Shown piece by piece: positions 1-11,410 of a DNA stretch of 64,000 nucleotides (positions are counted from its first letter, which is position 1; every line of letters starts with the position of its first letter). This DNA is from Acanthosepion esculentum. Taxonomy: Eukaryota > Mollusca > Cephalopoda > Sepiida > Sepiidae. The DNA lies in NCBI GenBank assembly GCA_964036315.1, contig OZ038479.1:56948746-57012745 (forward strand). Reading direction: 5' to 3'. Under the pieces are notes generated by a model. It did no database searches. It had not been told where the DNA came from and saw only the letters and a list, made by a program, of their open reading frames with translations. The translations under genes were made by a program, and so were the position numbers.

Positions 1-817
1 GAATAGTTTATGTTATTTAGTTATTATTAAGATCAAATTTCAAAGGATGTTTGTTTTTGTGTAAAAAGTTTTTTGTTCGTTTTTTAAAAATTCTTTTTAG
101 AAACTTTGAAATTTTTGAGAAATTAAAACATGCAGCTATAAATTTATATGGGAAGCTTTAATGTCTTTTTGCAGGGAAAATATTTCTGGCAAAGATCAAA
201 ACATTTGTAGCGAGTCTTGATAAAAAATAAAATATGAAAATATAATATTCAGACAAAAATTAAAATTAAAATAAGGTATTTGCTTTACTTTAAAACGCTT
301 ATCTCTTTGTATCTCACTATTTCTCTCTCAACTAATGAGAAGAGGCAAGTGTTAAATAAAAATGAAGAAGAAAAAGACTGAACCTCGACAAAAAATGCAG
401 ACGTTTGCAGGATCAGAGTCTACTTATTTCTAACTATAAATCTACCAAAATAAGATAGGCTCCATGCATAACTTCACCTATTATAAAAAGAAATTGAAAA
501 AGAAAGGAATGCTAGAAAATAAAATAGTTTTGGCGAATCAAAAAAATTAACACAAAGAGACTTGTGATATTAGATAAAACTAAGCTACCCGCCAGTAAGT
601 CTGGAGCCTCATCAAAAGGGATATAAACTGACAGCCGTGGGGCCAGAGAATTGACTGCTAGAGTAATCAGCCATGTGTGTTGCATGAAGAAGTTAATCAC
701 TCATCTGCGTAAGACACTTTTTCTGGCCTTCTCAGAGAAAGGACAGCAGATTGATGCTGTATCTATTTCTAAAATGAAAACTACTACCAAACTATCACCT
801 TTCTTATCTTTTTATGT
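1..817. other. AT-rich non-coding sequence
   Basis: No gene or recognisable element is seen. By position and composition it probably belongs to the intron ahead of the first zinc-finger exon, but no splice donor for that copy lies in the window. Confidence 0.4.
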
Positions 818-1050
818 GCAATCATGGCTCTCCAGCTCCCTCTATCCCTTGCAGCTCTCAACAAGTTCCTTCCCTCTGCTACCTCCCTAGGACCACGTTC
901 TGTCATCCACTTGCTTAAACCTGCTAGGCATGTCATGCGTTTTCCCTTGTCTCTCTTTCCCACTATTCAACCCATAACAGATTCTCTAGACCCTCCTACC
1001 TCATTATGTGTCCCAGAAGCTTCAGTTGCCTCTTCTTGATGTTAAGTATA
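818..1050 (-). pseudogene. LINE reverse-transcriptase C-terminal fragment
   Basis: Read on the minus strand this stretch gives the C-terminal tail of a non-LTR retrotransposon polymerase: a segment like KKRQLKLLGHIMR, then a broken stretch with ENLLWVE, and an end resembling ELQGIEGAGEPW. This tail follows the palm and thumb in the same LINE family as the 15583-16345 fragment. Several stops and frame breaks are present, and nothing upstream of the tail remains, so it is a 5'-truncated dead copy. Assignment rests on recognising the conserved tail, not on an alignment. Confidence 0.6.
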
Positions 1051-2593
1051 CCTACCGAGCAGAAATGGACTTTCTCCTGACTGCTACCATTATAGGACTT
1101 CTAAGACAAACTTTTGCTACATTGAATATCAAAGAACTCTATATATTATTTTACATCCTTCAGTCAATTTTGTTTTATTGCAAAATAATACCAAGTCTCT
1201 CTGGCACAACTCCCACAAATTGTCAGATTTCAGTGAAACTTTTTAACCTGATTAAGAAATGAATCAAATTATTTTCAGCACATTTCTTGTTTTAGAAACT
1301 TTTTATGACCCCCAACTTCTTTAATTATAACATTTTATGAAATTTTGAGAAATTCTTTTTTATATCAATTATTTTATATCATCAAATTAGAAAATTTCTG
1401 CTCTGATTTATAAACTAAAAATTGCAATAAAACTAAGACATTATTTCATTAAAGACGCTTGTATTTGCTTTTATGAATAAGATATATTATGCACACTATT
1501 AAAAAATAAATTGATGAATAATGAACTTTTACAAGAATACTTTTTTTATTAAATTATTTTCTATTTTGGAAAAAATATTTTTCTTTGAAATCAAGCCTAA
1601 ATTTGTTTATAGATATTAAAATTATTTCATTTTATTTCTACAAGCAGCACTCTCAACACCCTTTACTTAATTTACAGGAGTAAACTGTTCTCAATTCACT
1701 GCCAATGTCCAGGGATATCTTGTCTAGTTTATTTTAAATACTTTTCAGTTATTGGTTACCCTGTTTCCATTAAGTCCAAGAACATACTGCCCATTCCAGA
1801 CATTACTATGTCTCCAAATTCTCAAACCAATGCTTTAATTCCATATGTTGATTCTCTGTGGAGAACTTGGAACCTTAAACCTAACTTGGCTGCTGCTTCT
1901 GTTTGTCATACTTGACTGCATTCACTGAAACTTTTCTCTTTTGTTACAGCTGCTGTAGAAGTCTTACTATCATTTTTGTCTTTCTTTACTAGTTGCTCAC
2001 ATATATTTCTTTCTGTGCTAATCTAGAATTTCACGTTTTATAACTAATGATAAATTATGGATTTTACTAAGTTGTGACACTAAATTCTATGCTTTGAATT
2101 ACATAGCATCTTATGAATAATGAAGGAATATTGTTTTTATTCTTGTTAGCCATTTTGGAAGAATGGTCTTTTAATCTTACTTCCAGTAGTTTTCTTTATA
2201 GATATTAAAATTATTTCATTTTTTCTTACATATCTTAATGCAGATAGAGCCATTTTTATATTGGATGAAATCTGATGCTTGAGATAGCTTTTTTCACACT
2301 GTCATACACTGCAATGAGTTTGAACATCACTGACTGCCGCATTACTGTTTCTATATGTTGGACTAAACTAACATTACAATATAATGTAATATAATCCAAT
2401 GTAATGTAATATAAATAATGTAAGAACTGTCATCCACTGCAATGAGTTTGAATTTCACTGGCTGCAACATTACTGTTTCTGTGTGTTGGACTAAACTAAC
2501 ATTACAACATAACTACACGTGTCTTTTACAATATAAGCTGATGTTGAATATTATTCACTGTTACCATTAAAATAATTTTGTTTTTGTTCACAG
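1051..2593 (+). other. Probable intron 5' of zinc-finger copy 1
   Basis: AT-rich non-coding sequence ending in a pyrimidine-rich tract and TTCACAG at 2587-2593, a 3' splice site. Around 1400-1470 it resembles 10430-10520 and 62880-62950, which lie in the introns inferred for other copies, so it is paralogous intron. The last 300 bp contain a direct duplication (near 2307-2385 and 2431-2510) of the pre-acceptor sequence that occurs once in the other copies (near 14050-14200, 21490-21650, 37990-38150). Confidence 0.55.
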
Positions 2594-3041
2594 GTTATTT
2601 TGACTTTACATAAAAATTGTCATCATTATGAATTTAAATGAAAGGAAAGAAGAAAACATCACTCTTGTACTTTCCATGAGCAACAGAGAAAGCTGTGTGC
2701 TACACACTTTATATAAAGGCTATGTCTCAACTTTCTCAAAACATAACAGTAAACATTCACTGACAGGGAATCAAGTACTTGTGAAATGTATTATATTTTT
2801 TACAAAAAAACATCAGAGAGGAAGAATATCATTGAGAGAAGTTTCCAAATCTTTCTATGTTAACTCAGATTTAGTCTACCATATGGAAACACTGGATAGA
2901 AATGATATTCTTTAGAATATGTTGCTTTTCCATTGTCTGGAAGAGGTCATATTCTTGGTAATTTTGTGGATCTGGATCTTCAGATAGATCATATTTAGTG
3001 AGGCTTGTGTACATACAGAGGAGAAAAAAATTATTACAAAA
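2594..3041 (+). pseudogene. Decayed 5' coding part of zinc-finger copy 1
   Basis: Starts at the 3' splice site. An open stretch from 2628 (MNLNERKEENITLVLSMSN...) runs 95 codons to a stop at 2913-2915. Its start resembles the NLNKENKTLDF stretch at copy 2 (14312 on), so it is the ancestral N-terminal segment. Towards its end it becomes a ruined finger (SDLVYHMETL in place of [15 protein letters not shown]). More stops follow before the intact array at 3042, which is in the same frame. The original protein therefore probably ran through both parts and has been broken by nonsense mutations. Confidence 0.55.
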
Positions 3042-4016
3042 ATGTCAGATTTTACATGTCATATTTATTCACACACTGAAGGGAAGCCATATTCTTGTGA
3101 GGTTTGTGGATCTGCATTTTCACAGAAGTCACTTCTAGTGTGTCATATGCGTATACACACAGGAGAGAAACAATATTCTTGTGAAATCTGTGGATCTGCA
3201 TTTATCGCAAACTCATATTTGGTGCGTCATATGCGAACCCACACTGGTGAAAAACCCTATTCTTGTGAAGTTTGTCAATTGGCATTTTCGCAGAAATCTC
3301 ATTTAGTAAGCCACATACAAATACATACTGGGGAAAAGCTAACTTCTTGTGAAATCTGTGGGTTTGCATTTTCACATAAGTCATATCTGGTAAGGCATAT
3401 GCGTACACACACTGGAGAAAAAACATATTCTTGTGAAATTTGTGGGTCTGCATTTGCAAGGAAGTCATATTTAGTAGGTCATATGTGTACACACACTGGA
3501 GATAAACCATATTCTTGTGAAGTTTGTGGATCTACATTTTCAAGGAAGTCAGATTTGGTGAGACATATACGTACACACACTGGAGAGAAACCATATACTT
3601 GTGAAATTTGTGGATCTGCATTTTCAAGAAAGTCAAATTTGGTGAGTCATATGCAAACACACACTGGAGGGTATCCATATCCTTGTGAAGTTTGTGGATC
3701 TGCATTTTCACAGAAGTCAGATTTGGTGAGACATATGCGAACACACACTGGAGAGAGCCCATATTCTTGTGAAATTTGTGGGTCTGCATTTTCACAGAAG
3801 TCAATTTTGGTGCGCCATGTGCGAATACACACTGGAGAAAAACCATATTCTTGTGAAATTTGTGGATCTGCTTTTTCATTGAAGTCAAATTTAATGCGCC
3901 ATATGGAAACCCACACAAAACAGAATCCATGTTCTTGTAAAGTTTGTGGATCTGCATTTTCAGAGAAGTCAAAATTGCTGAGACACATGCAAATGCACAC
4001 TGGAGAAAAACCATAG
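3042..4016 (+). CDS. C2H2 zinc-finger protein, 11-finger array (copy 1)
   Basis: A 324-residue open frame made almost entirely of C2H2 fingers (C-x2-C-x12-H-x3-H, linker TGEKP). A 16-residue remnant of a preceding finger is followed by 11 fingers of 28 residues each (17-324), ending in a linker and a stop. All 11 keep the Cys2His2 ligands. Helix residues -1 to 6 vary: QKSLLVC, ANSYLVR, QKSHLVS, HKSYLVR, RKSYLVG, RKSDLVR, RKSNLVS, QKSDLVR, QKSILVR, LKSNLMR, EKSKLLR. This fits a sequence-specific DNA-binding nuclear protein; no effector domain is seen. The ATG is only the first in this frame; upstream coding is broken, so the real start is uncertain. A likely poly(A) signal AATAAA lies at 4289-4294. 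The gene may be functional or a pseudogene with an intact last exon. Confidence 0.8.
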   Translation: MSDFTCHIYSHTEGKPYSCEVCGSAFSQKSLLVCHMRIHTGEKQYSCEICGSAFIANSYLVRHMRTHTGEKPYSCEVCQLAFSQKSHLVSHIQIHTGEKLTSCEICGFAFSHKSYLVRHMRTHTGEKTYSCEICGSAFARKSYLVGHMCTHTGDKPYSCEVCGSTFSRKSDLVRHIRTHTGEKPYTCEICGSAFSRKSNLVSHMQTHTGGYPYPCEVCGSAFSQKSDLVRHMRTHTGESPYSCEICGSAFSQKSILVRHVRIHTGEKPYSCEICGSAFSLKSNLMRHMETHTKQNPCSCKVCGSAFSEKSKLLRHMQMHTGEKP

Positions 4017-4620
4017 TTTGTTCAGATTGTGTATTTTCAATTTCACAGGATTCACCTTTAGGGGACTATATATGATTCCACACTGGACAGGATCCATGTT
4101 CTGGTGGTATGTATAATACATCATTTTTCATATACTTCAAATTTGACAGCTGCATACTTGAGAGAAAATATATTGTTGTGAAAAATACTGATCTGAATTT
4201 TCAAAGATTTCCCATCTGGAAAGGTGCACGCAATCACACTCTTACTGATAGTCATAAGAATCAATGTTTTACAAATATATGATTTAAAAATAAACATACC
4301 AACATAGAAATTGCATTTGTGTCAACCTGGCTGATCAACATTTTCTCCAAATATAAGTTCTAAAATCACTTGTGAAATGAAAACTTAATTATAAGAATCT
4401 GCATATTCATTGAAATGGTCATTGAAAACAAAGTCAAAAGCATGTCACAAGTGTTAAAATATAATGTATATTAATTTCATGCAGATGAGTTCAAAGTTCA
4501 TGCATACAAAAGCAAACTGAATAAATTAATATATGAACATTTTGGGATGTATTTTTTATACATAAATGGAATAAAATCTATATTGTTCAAGAATCAGGTA
4601 AATATGTATTTTGAAGGTTT
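4017..4620 (+). other. 3' UTR and decayed fingers of copy 1
   Basis: Finger-like sequence continues in broken form to about 4250. AATAAA at 4289-4294 sits in a block shared with the other copies (15301-15306, 22979-22984, 39381-39386). The stretch near 4460-4615 recurs near 23135-23282, 45795-45900 and 47460-47570, marking a duplicated gene 3' flank. Confidence 0.55.
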
Positions 4621-4639
4621 GGGTTTATTTTGTTTTACA

Positions 4640-5530
4640 GCATATCAATCTTAATTGGCGACAAGATTTTTAGGATGGATTTGTATGAATAGAATATGTA
4701 TTATTTGTAAGAAATCAGTTTGTAGATCAGGTTTCATTTAGATATTTTTGTAAAGAGGTTTTTTGTTGAGAGTCTGTTTTCATTGATGTATTTTTATATA
4801 TACAGTTCGTATACAGTTATACACAGTTTATTAGTTTTATTGACATTCTCATTTGATTTGGTTTGTTATGTTTTATGGCATATCAACCTCAATGCCAACA
4901 AGATTTTTATTGCTGGTAATATTTTTTACTCAAAAATGTATAGAGGGTAATTTCTTTTTACAAAAATGTATTGCTAGTAATTTTTTTCAAAAAATGTACG
5001 ACTGGTAATAATGTAATGCTGGTAATAGTCTTTTTTCCAAAAATGTATTGCTGGTATTTAAACATTTTTACACTTTAATAGTTTTTGGCCCCAATTTGGG
5101 GGTTAACTATTTGCCCATAGCTGAGACCCTAACAGACGCTACCACCTAGGGTCAAGGTGGACCTGTGAACACCAGCAATTAAAAGGTCATTGCACACTCT
5201 TCAAAATCTACTGATCAGAGGCCTTGTTGCCAGATGAACTTTATCGTCATGCCCAACACATGTATAGTTTTCTGATATAGTTTCAATAAACTACATCCTG
5301 TAGCAAGACATCTAATCTGGAGGTTTGGCATTTTGAGAAGTGTGGAAATTCTTGCTGTTCCTAGGTCCACCCTGATCCAGGGTGGTAGGTTCCCAGTTAT
5401 GGGCAAATAGTGAAGCCCCAGACAATGAAAATATAAAAATACATTTTTATATAATAAAAAATGACCAACAATACATATTTATAGTAAAATGACCAACAAT
5501 ATATTTTATCTGTAGTTGAAGATGTATTAT
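4640..5530. mobile_element. Foldback element with short internal tandem repeats
   Basis: A block at 5095-5180 (GTTAACTATTTGCCCATAGC, later ACCACC and ACCTAGG) is matched in reverse complement at 5340-5425 (GTTATGGGCAAATAG and flanking bases), giving a stem with a central spacer. On the left, 4900-5060 holds about five degenerate copies of a unit containing AAAATGTATTGCTGGTAAT. A segment near 4640-4680 (GCATATCAATCTTAATTGG) is repeated near 4875-4915. A second, partial copy lies at 42555-42850. No transposase is present, so it is non-autonomous; exact ends are not defined. Confidence 0.5.
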
Positions 5531-6440
5531 ATAATCACATTCAAATTTAGATTTCCGTATTAAATGAACCATAGAGGTTGATGTACCACTAAACAAAATC
5601 ATCCAACCAACAAAGATAAAAGAACATTCATGATACTCATCTATATAATATTCTACAATTTCTTAAAGAAATCAAACTGTATTCCCAAATATAACTTCAA
5701 CAAAACTACAACATAAAACACACATATCACTACCTCTAACAATTATGTTCACACAAACTTTTATATGCACAAAAGCTGAGTATCATCTACGATATAGTCA
5801 GTTGTGAAAGCAGAATAACATATATTTTTATTCAAACTTCCCAAGAAAATTAAATTTCAGCATTAAAAAAACTATTTGCTATTAACAGTGAAGGTTTCAA
5901 ATTATTATGAATAAGAATAAAGTCTTCAGCAGCAATGTTTCTTTTTTTTCTTTAAGCTTAACAAGTAAGTCTATATGAAGAAACTTACAGGATACAGAGA
6001 GATTCATGCCTTTTTCAATGATATTAGTACAAAGTGAACAAAGCAGACTTGGTTAGAATTTGAATTTTTCATTCCTATTCAACTTTCTTCATTGAAATGT
6101 AGTACCACATTTAGATAACAGCTCTAAGAAATTTCCATCAGTGAGTCACCTCTTAAGATCAATTATAATCCTTTTTACCACTGTCTACACCCAGTGGTGT
6201 TCCTGTCCTCGGGATCTTAGGATGACATTTTGAACACAGGGCTATCTCTGCACTGGTCCAATCTGGTTATTGGTCACTGGCTGCTTCGATGCACACCATC
6301 TCTGTCCATGTTGTGTTCTTGATCTCAGAGCTGTGGAAGATCGATACAGTAATCCCGTTGCTAGTTCGAGCTGTGGTGGGTATTACATTTAGGGAAGAAA
6401 TATCTTCGCAATAAAAATAAAGAAGGAAGATTCATTGTGT
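5531..6440. other. Non-coding sequence, no gene seen
   Basis: AT-rich to about 6150. The stretch 6180-6380 is less AT-rich and may be a further fragment of the LINE next to it, but I could not assign it. Confidence 0.35.
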
Positions 6441-6489
6441 TAATCTTCATTTGGTTTATATAATTCTTGGTTCAACAAAAATTAACCCT

Positions 6490-7420
6490 TTGTGCTTCAA
6501 TCTCTGTAGTGACACAATAACTTGCCTAATATTTTGGGTTCAAAGTTCTTCAGAATCGAAAATCTGGTGGCAGCTGATGTTGATTCCAGAGGCACTCCAT
6601 ATAGTATTTGCATCACAAGTCTTTGAGCTCTCAAAGCTATCTGCTTATATGTACAGGTGATGTACGGAAGACCATCTAGTTCCATAGTTTTGTCCCGACC
6701 AACTAGCTTCAATGCTTCCTCGATCTCAGATTCTGTAACGGGACCCGTGCACCCAGCCACTTCAGCCGCCTCGAGGTGTGGTATGTCAGACAAATAGGTG
6801 TCGAACTGAACAGGGTTCAGCCTGGGCTCCCTGGTGAAAAGATCCTGAAAGTAGTCACGAAAAGCCTCACATTTGTAATCACAGTTCGCTTATCCGGCAA
6901 TGTGATGCACGTGATATGTCTATTGGGTGCATTTCTAATTTCCTCTGCACGCAGTCCAGCGGGCGTATTCGTTGCCGCGGAAGACATTCCTTTTAACCTA
7001 GCCTTAACTACAAGAGCTTGATCCTTCTTGATAAGCAAGGAGGCCAGCTCCGCCCTAGCGAAGGCTACTTCTCCACTATTACGGGATTTAATCATCCGAT
7101 CAACTTTAGATTCCGTTTGTGCTGCTAAACTAATTCATTTGAGTCGATGACTATACTCATCAGCAAACAACCTAATTTTGGATTTTAATACATCTCACCG
7201 ATTATTCTTAACCACGGCCCTGTCAATTTCCGCTGTAGCATTAGTAGCAACTGGTGCTGGAAATCTATCTCACCAAATAATAATGCGTTCAATTTCCATT
7301 AGCCAGTCATACTAACCTTAGGCTTGTCTAAATTTACACAAACCCGGGTGAGCATATGATCCGTATAAACTATTAAATGGGAACTTAGATTCTTCAAGCT
7401 GCAAGAAAGTTCTCCGTGAC
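6490..7420 (-). pseudogene. Tx1/L1-like LINE polymerase fragment
   Basis: Minus-strand reading gives the linker and start of the reverse transcriptase of a Tx1-type (L1-clade) LINE. One open segment (6817-7095) has RAELASLLIKKDQALVVKAR and LRAEEIRNAPNRHITCI. After a frame shift near 6880 another frame gives CEAFRDYFQDLFTREP and then VTESEIEEALKLVGRDKT, followed by ELDGLPY (usual form PGLDGLPY). Downstream there is an internal deletion before ATRFSILKNFEPKILGKLL, which resembles the later ITLLNTEFKILGKVL motif. The catalytic palm is absent. It is a dead truncated copy; homology is by recognition only. Confidence 0.7.
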
Positions 7421-8129
7421 ATCAACATCTTTGCCCTTTATTTGTCTGAAGTTCTTTAGGGTTTTAGGGTTTTAGATGACGGGTTTAGACAAAGACCTTT
7501 TCGGCTTGTTCCCAGGACACGCAGCAGACGTCTTCCTGAGGAAGGTATAGAGTCTTGATTTTTTTTTCTGATTGTGAAATAGCCTCTGGGATTCTATCTA
7601 TTTTTGTGGGGTAACTGAGATGGTGTGGGGGTCAAGGTGTTGTTCTGGGTGTAGTTTTAAAGGGTGATGTCAAGGAAATGTTTTGAACATATTTTTCTGA
7701 TGTTTGGATGGTATGTGCGTGACTGACGTATGGAAGGCTAAAACTTTTCAAGATGTTGGTGAAGACGAGACAGAAGATGAAGGGCCCCTCACTACCAACA
7801 GCAAAAATTCCTATTTCTGCTTGGCTTTATAAAATAAAATATAACAAATAAGATAGAAAACGGTATAAAAAGAACTTCACAAAAATGGCTCGCCTTGGAG
7901 CAAAAACTTTAGGACGAAAAGAAAAAAACAACAAAAAAACGGTAGTCTGGTGTAACTAAAGAAATGTTATACCAGAAAAAAAAAAAGAAGAAAAATTTGG
8001 CTGACAGTCGACTCGAGTGTGTGACGGGGGATAGAAACTGGAAATAAAAAAAAAAAAAAACTCGATCAATTTGTAATTTCTTTAAAAACTTATCAAAAAA
8101 GATAAAATAAAGACAAAAATTAAACAAAA
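7421..8129. other. Non-coding sequence between LINE fragment and CpG-rich block
   Basis: No convincing gene. Poly(A) and poly(T) tracts are common (for example 7975-7990 and 8047-8061). Part of 7421-7560 could be more of the adjacent LINE. Confidence 0.3.
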
Positions 8130-8496
8130 ATCTCCCTCGCGCGCGAATCGTTGGTGTTATATTCAAAACAAGTTTCACACTAGCAGACGAAAAGTCGTCT
8201 GTTATTGGTCGACCGCTAGAAAAAAGAGGCGTCTAAGCCGTCGTGAACGCTTCGTCCCCTGTTCTCTACTGCGGTCGGAGTTTTTTTTTCCTCTGTCGCC
8301 TCTTTATGCACTTTTTATAGTTTCATTGACAGTTAAAATTGATATAACTTTAAAAAGAGTTTCGCGATGGTATCACGACTCCGAGATCTATCTGCTTTAC
8401 TTTTATGATTCGTGAAAGCCGCCGTTTTGTTTTGGTTGGGGAGACGTCCGAATCAGGTTTCGTCCCGGATGTAAGCTATTTTCTTTATTGGTGTTA
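8130..8496 (+). promoter_or_regulatory. CpG-rich block ahead of candidate first exon (copy 2)
   Basis: In a window that is otherwise AT-rich and poor in CpG, this stretch carries many CG dinucleotides (CGCGCGAATCG near 8139, GTCGACCGC near 8207, GCCGTCGTGAACGC near 8236, CCGCCGTTTTG near 8420). It directly precedes the conserved block at 8497. A promoter role is inferred from position and composition only; no TATA box or initiator was identified with confidence. Confidence 0.35.
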
Positions 8497-8724
8497 CAAG
8501 GAACTAAATCTTTTCTAACACCGCTTAACTTGTTTCGTCTTACCTTATCAATCGAAATATTTTCTCAAAAACAAAAGTACTTAGGCTTTTCTGTCGTGTT
8601 TTATCCATTTCTTTTCAATAGGATTATATGAATTGAAAGAACAGCACAAAATCTGGGCAGGTTAACGAAGAATTCTCGGTTTTCCGTTTTGTTTTTCTCG
8701 TATTTACTTGTCTGAGACTGAAAG
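8497..8724 (+). other. Candidate non-coding first exon, zinc-finger copy 2
   Basis: Shares an order of motifs with 19740, 34301 and 61820: CAAGGAAC, then TCTAACACCGCTTAA, a T-rich middle, a segment with AAAGAACA and CAAAA, then TTTTGTTTTTCTC and finally GTAAGT at 8725-8730, a near-ideal 5' splice donor. Conservation of the donor and of the body in four copies, upstream of three zinc-finger exons, points to a transcribed leader exon. It has no useful open frame. The matching acceptor would be 14256, giving an intron of about 5.5 kb. Confidence 0.5.
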
Positions 8725-8730
8725 GTAAGT

Positions 8731-9342
8731 AGAAGAATATATATAAATAATTTCTATATCACGTGTACTTTTTAAATTTGTGTTGGGAGGGTCGTTCAGT
8801 TTTTTTTTTTTAAGTTTTATAAAGAAAAATCCCTGAAGATATTATTTCAGTGAAAAAAAAATACGCAATATAGTACTATAACGGAAAATTTGTCCCGAAT
8901 CGTACCAAAAATAATTGTTAATAAAACTGAATTTTTTTATTTTTAATTCCTAATGGTTCACTCATAGTGGAAAATGCTAATAGCATTTTTTGATTTTACA
9001 GACATGTTTTCATTTTAAAAAAATAAAAGATAGAAGCTCTTGTGATGAAAAGCAACGATAAATTTCAAAATAGCACTGAAAAATTACAAGTATTTTTAAA
9101 AAATATAAACAGTAAATTTTGTCCAATCTGAAAGAAAATGTGCGTAAATTTTGGTTTTAATTAACTCCTGAGCGCTAAATATCCCTTAAAACTTTCCAAA
9201 ATCGTCATAATTCCGTGCAAATGTACTTGCTGAACTCGAATTAACAATTAAATTATGAAGAGACCACCATACGGTTGTTCTTTTTTGGGGTTTTTTGAGT
9301 TATCGACAAGAAAAAATCGGACTTCTTGTTGGTCATTCGTCC
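8731..9342 (+). other. Intron of zinc-finger copy 2, 5' part
   Basis: AT-rich and non-coding. No element recognised before the foldback element that begins at about 9343. Confidence 0.4.
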
Positions 9343-10066
9343 CCATCATGAATATTGATTCGGTGCGGGATACTTCCGGCCTATTTACTTCTTTTACAGA
9401 CTTTCGTTGCAGAAAATCACTATGCACTACCGTAAAGAAATGTAATTTTTTTTTTTTTTTTGGTAAGTGTAGTTTTATTTATAACAAAAACAAATTAAAT
9501 AATAAAACAGAACCTTTTTTCCGTTTTGAATATCAATGAAAAATTAAAAGAACAAATTAAATAATAAAAATAAAGCATTTTTTATATTTTAAAATTGAAA
9601 ATAAAACAAAAATTAATGCACAAACTTGGTAAAATAGAAGGGTTGATTGTATTATTTAATTTTTTTTTTTAAAATTTGTCCCCTTTTCTACACAGAAAGA
9701 AAACCCCTCTCCTAACCTTAACACCTAACCCTAAAGTTAATCCAGTTTATATTGTATCATTAAATTTTTTTTTTTAAATTTGTCCCCTTTTCTACACAAA
9801 GAAAACGCCTCCCCTATCTTTAACACCTAACCCTAAAGTTAATCCGGTTTATTGTATCATTAAATTTTATTTTTTTAATTTGTTCCCTACTCAACACAGA
9901 AAGAAGCCAAACACAACCCCTAACCCTGAAAAAAAAAAAAAAATTACATTTCTTTACGGTAGTGTGTAGTGATTTTCTGCAACGAAAGTCTGTAAAAGAA
10001 GTAAATAGGCCTAAATTTTTATTTCTGCACCGGAGGTGTCCCGCACCGAATCAATATTCATCATGG
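9343..10066. mobile_element. Foldback element with long inverted repeats and a poly(T)/poly(A) boundary
   Basis: The left arm (about 9343-9462) contains AATATTGATTCGGTGCGGGA and later ACTTTCGTTGCAGAAAATCA. The right arm (about 9928-10066) carries the reverse complements. Arms are about 120-135 bp, with a small insertion in the right arm. Each arm ends inward in a T or A run. The interior 9650-9925 holds three imperfect copies of a roughly 102-bp unit containing TTGTCCCCTTTTCTACAC and CTAACCCTAAAGTTAATCC. No protein is encoded, so it is a non-autonomous element sitting in the inferred intron. Confidence 0.6.
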
Positions 10067-10918
10067 CAGTAATGCTATTAGATTGGTATCTAGGTTTCAA
10101 ATTTTACAGTTGAAACAGTTAAATGTAAACCACTTCTACTCCAATAGCTTCTTGCACTTTCCAACAGTGAAACTCCCTTCCTCTTACTAACTACCCTGAT
10201 AACTACAATCGTCAAAAATTTAAATGCAGTGTCAATCGTCGTGTTCTGATGCTTTGATCACTGTTCTTTTTATCCTTTCCTGGGTCTCTCCTATAGCTAC
10301 TCCTTTATCTTACTTTCACTCTCTGTAATCCCCTGTGTACTAGTGGCACACCCACCCTGCTGGTGGTAAAATGCTTGAAAAAAAATTATTTTTTGTAGAA
10401 CAGGACCCCCAGTTACAGAAAATCTACTCTGAATTGTAAAGTACAAAGTGCAATAAAACTTAGTATTATTTAAATGGAAAAACTTTTAATTGCTATTATA
10501 AATAAGATATGGACAATTACGATGAATAATGAATTTTTAAAAGAACTGTTTACATTTTCTTAAAATTTTAATTAGAATAATTTTTAAAGTTTTAAATCTT
10601 TTAAAATTCTGTATTAACTTGTTGCAGTCAATTGATATTAAGTTAAAACTATATTTAGTAATTATAAATGGAAAAGCTTAGTAAAATTTAGCAAAATCCC
10701 CAGTATTTTTTAAATAATTTGAATTTTTTTTGTGTGTGTATGTATAAATGTCGCATTGTTTGAAATGTCAAACCAAACCCAGAGTAGTCAATCTGTATGT
10801 TGGTGTTTCTGAAGATTGGTTTGATGACATTTGTGTAAATATTCTTCCTATGTTTATTTCCTAAAATGGGCAGACATATAACCTCCACATTCTTGAGTCA
10901 CTCAGTAAAGATACACGT
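10067..10918 (+). other. Intron of zinc-finger copy 2, middle part
   Basis: Non-coding. The stretch 10380-10560 resembles 1310-1540 and 62870-63020 in other copies, consistent with duplicated intron sequence. Confidence 0.45.
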
Positions 10919-11165
10919 GAAAAGAGGATGAATTAAGAGAAAAAGATAAAGAGAGAAGTAAAGTAAAAAGAGAAAAGGTAGTGATATGAAAAAAGGAGTG
11001 AGACTAAAGGAAAGAAAGAAGACAGGATTGAGAGTGAGGAAGGTAGTAGGAGAGCAACAACAAACAGAAGAAAGAAGAAACTAAAGAGTAGGTGAAAGTG
11101 ACTTAGAATGAGATAGTAAGAGTAAAAGACAGAGAGGAGAATGTGATGGAGTAAGAGAATAGCAA
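10919..11165 (+). repeat. Purine-rich low-complexity tract
   Basis: About 250 bp almost entirely A and G, with GAAAGAAAGAAGA- and GAGAGAAGTAAA-type runs. The minus strand reads as open frame only because of the base bias. Confidence 0.7.
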
Positions 11166-11410
11166 AGGACATGCTGAAAATTTTCTTCATTGAATTTAAT
11201 CTACTGCAAGGCCATGTTTTCCAGATTAGATTTATGACATTCCCGAGAGAGCTATATATATTTTCAATCAGAACCTGACGATTGTGTTGGGAATGAAACT
11301 CAGTTGTGTTACCACTGAGGAAAAAAAATGTATATTTATTATTGATATAAATTATAGCTCTGTTATTATACATTGTGCACTATTTTATTAGCACCAGAAC
11401 TCAATGTGCG

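Noticed and set aside
3202..4014. Long minus-strand reading frames opposite the finger arrays (also near 14478-14825, 22034-22702 and 38129-39149)
   Set aside because: They are the reverse complement of 84-bp finger repeats; the repeated [15 protein letters not shown] pattern simply mirrors finger codons.
9655..9925. Interstitial telomere repeat
   Set aside because: CCCTAA occurs only once or twice per 102-bp unit, not as a (TTAGGG)n run.
10933..11373. 146-codon minus-strand frame rich in Ser, Leu and Phe, looking membrane-like
   Set aside because: It translates the purine-rich low-complexity tract; no family features.
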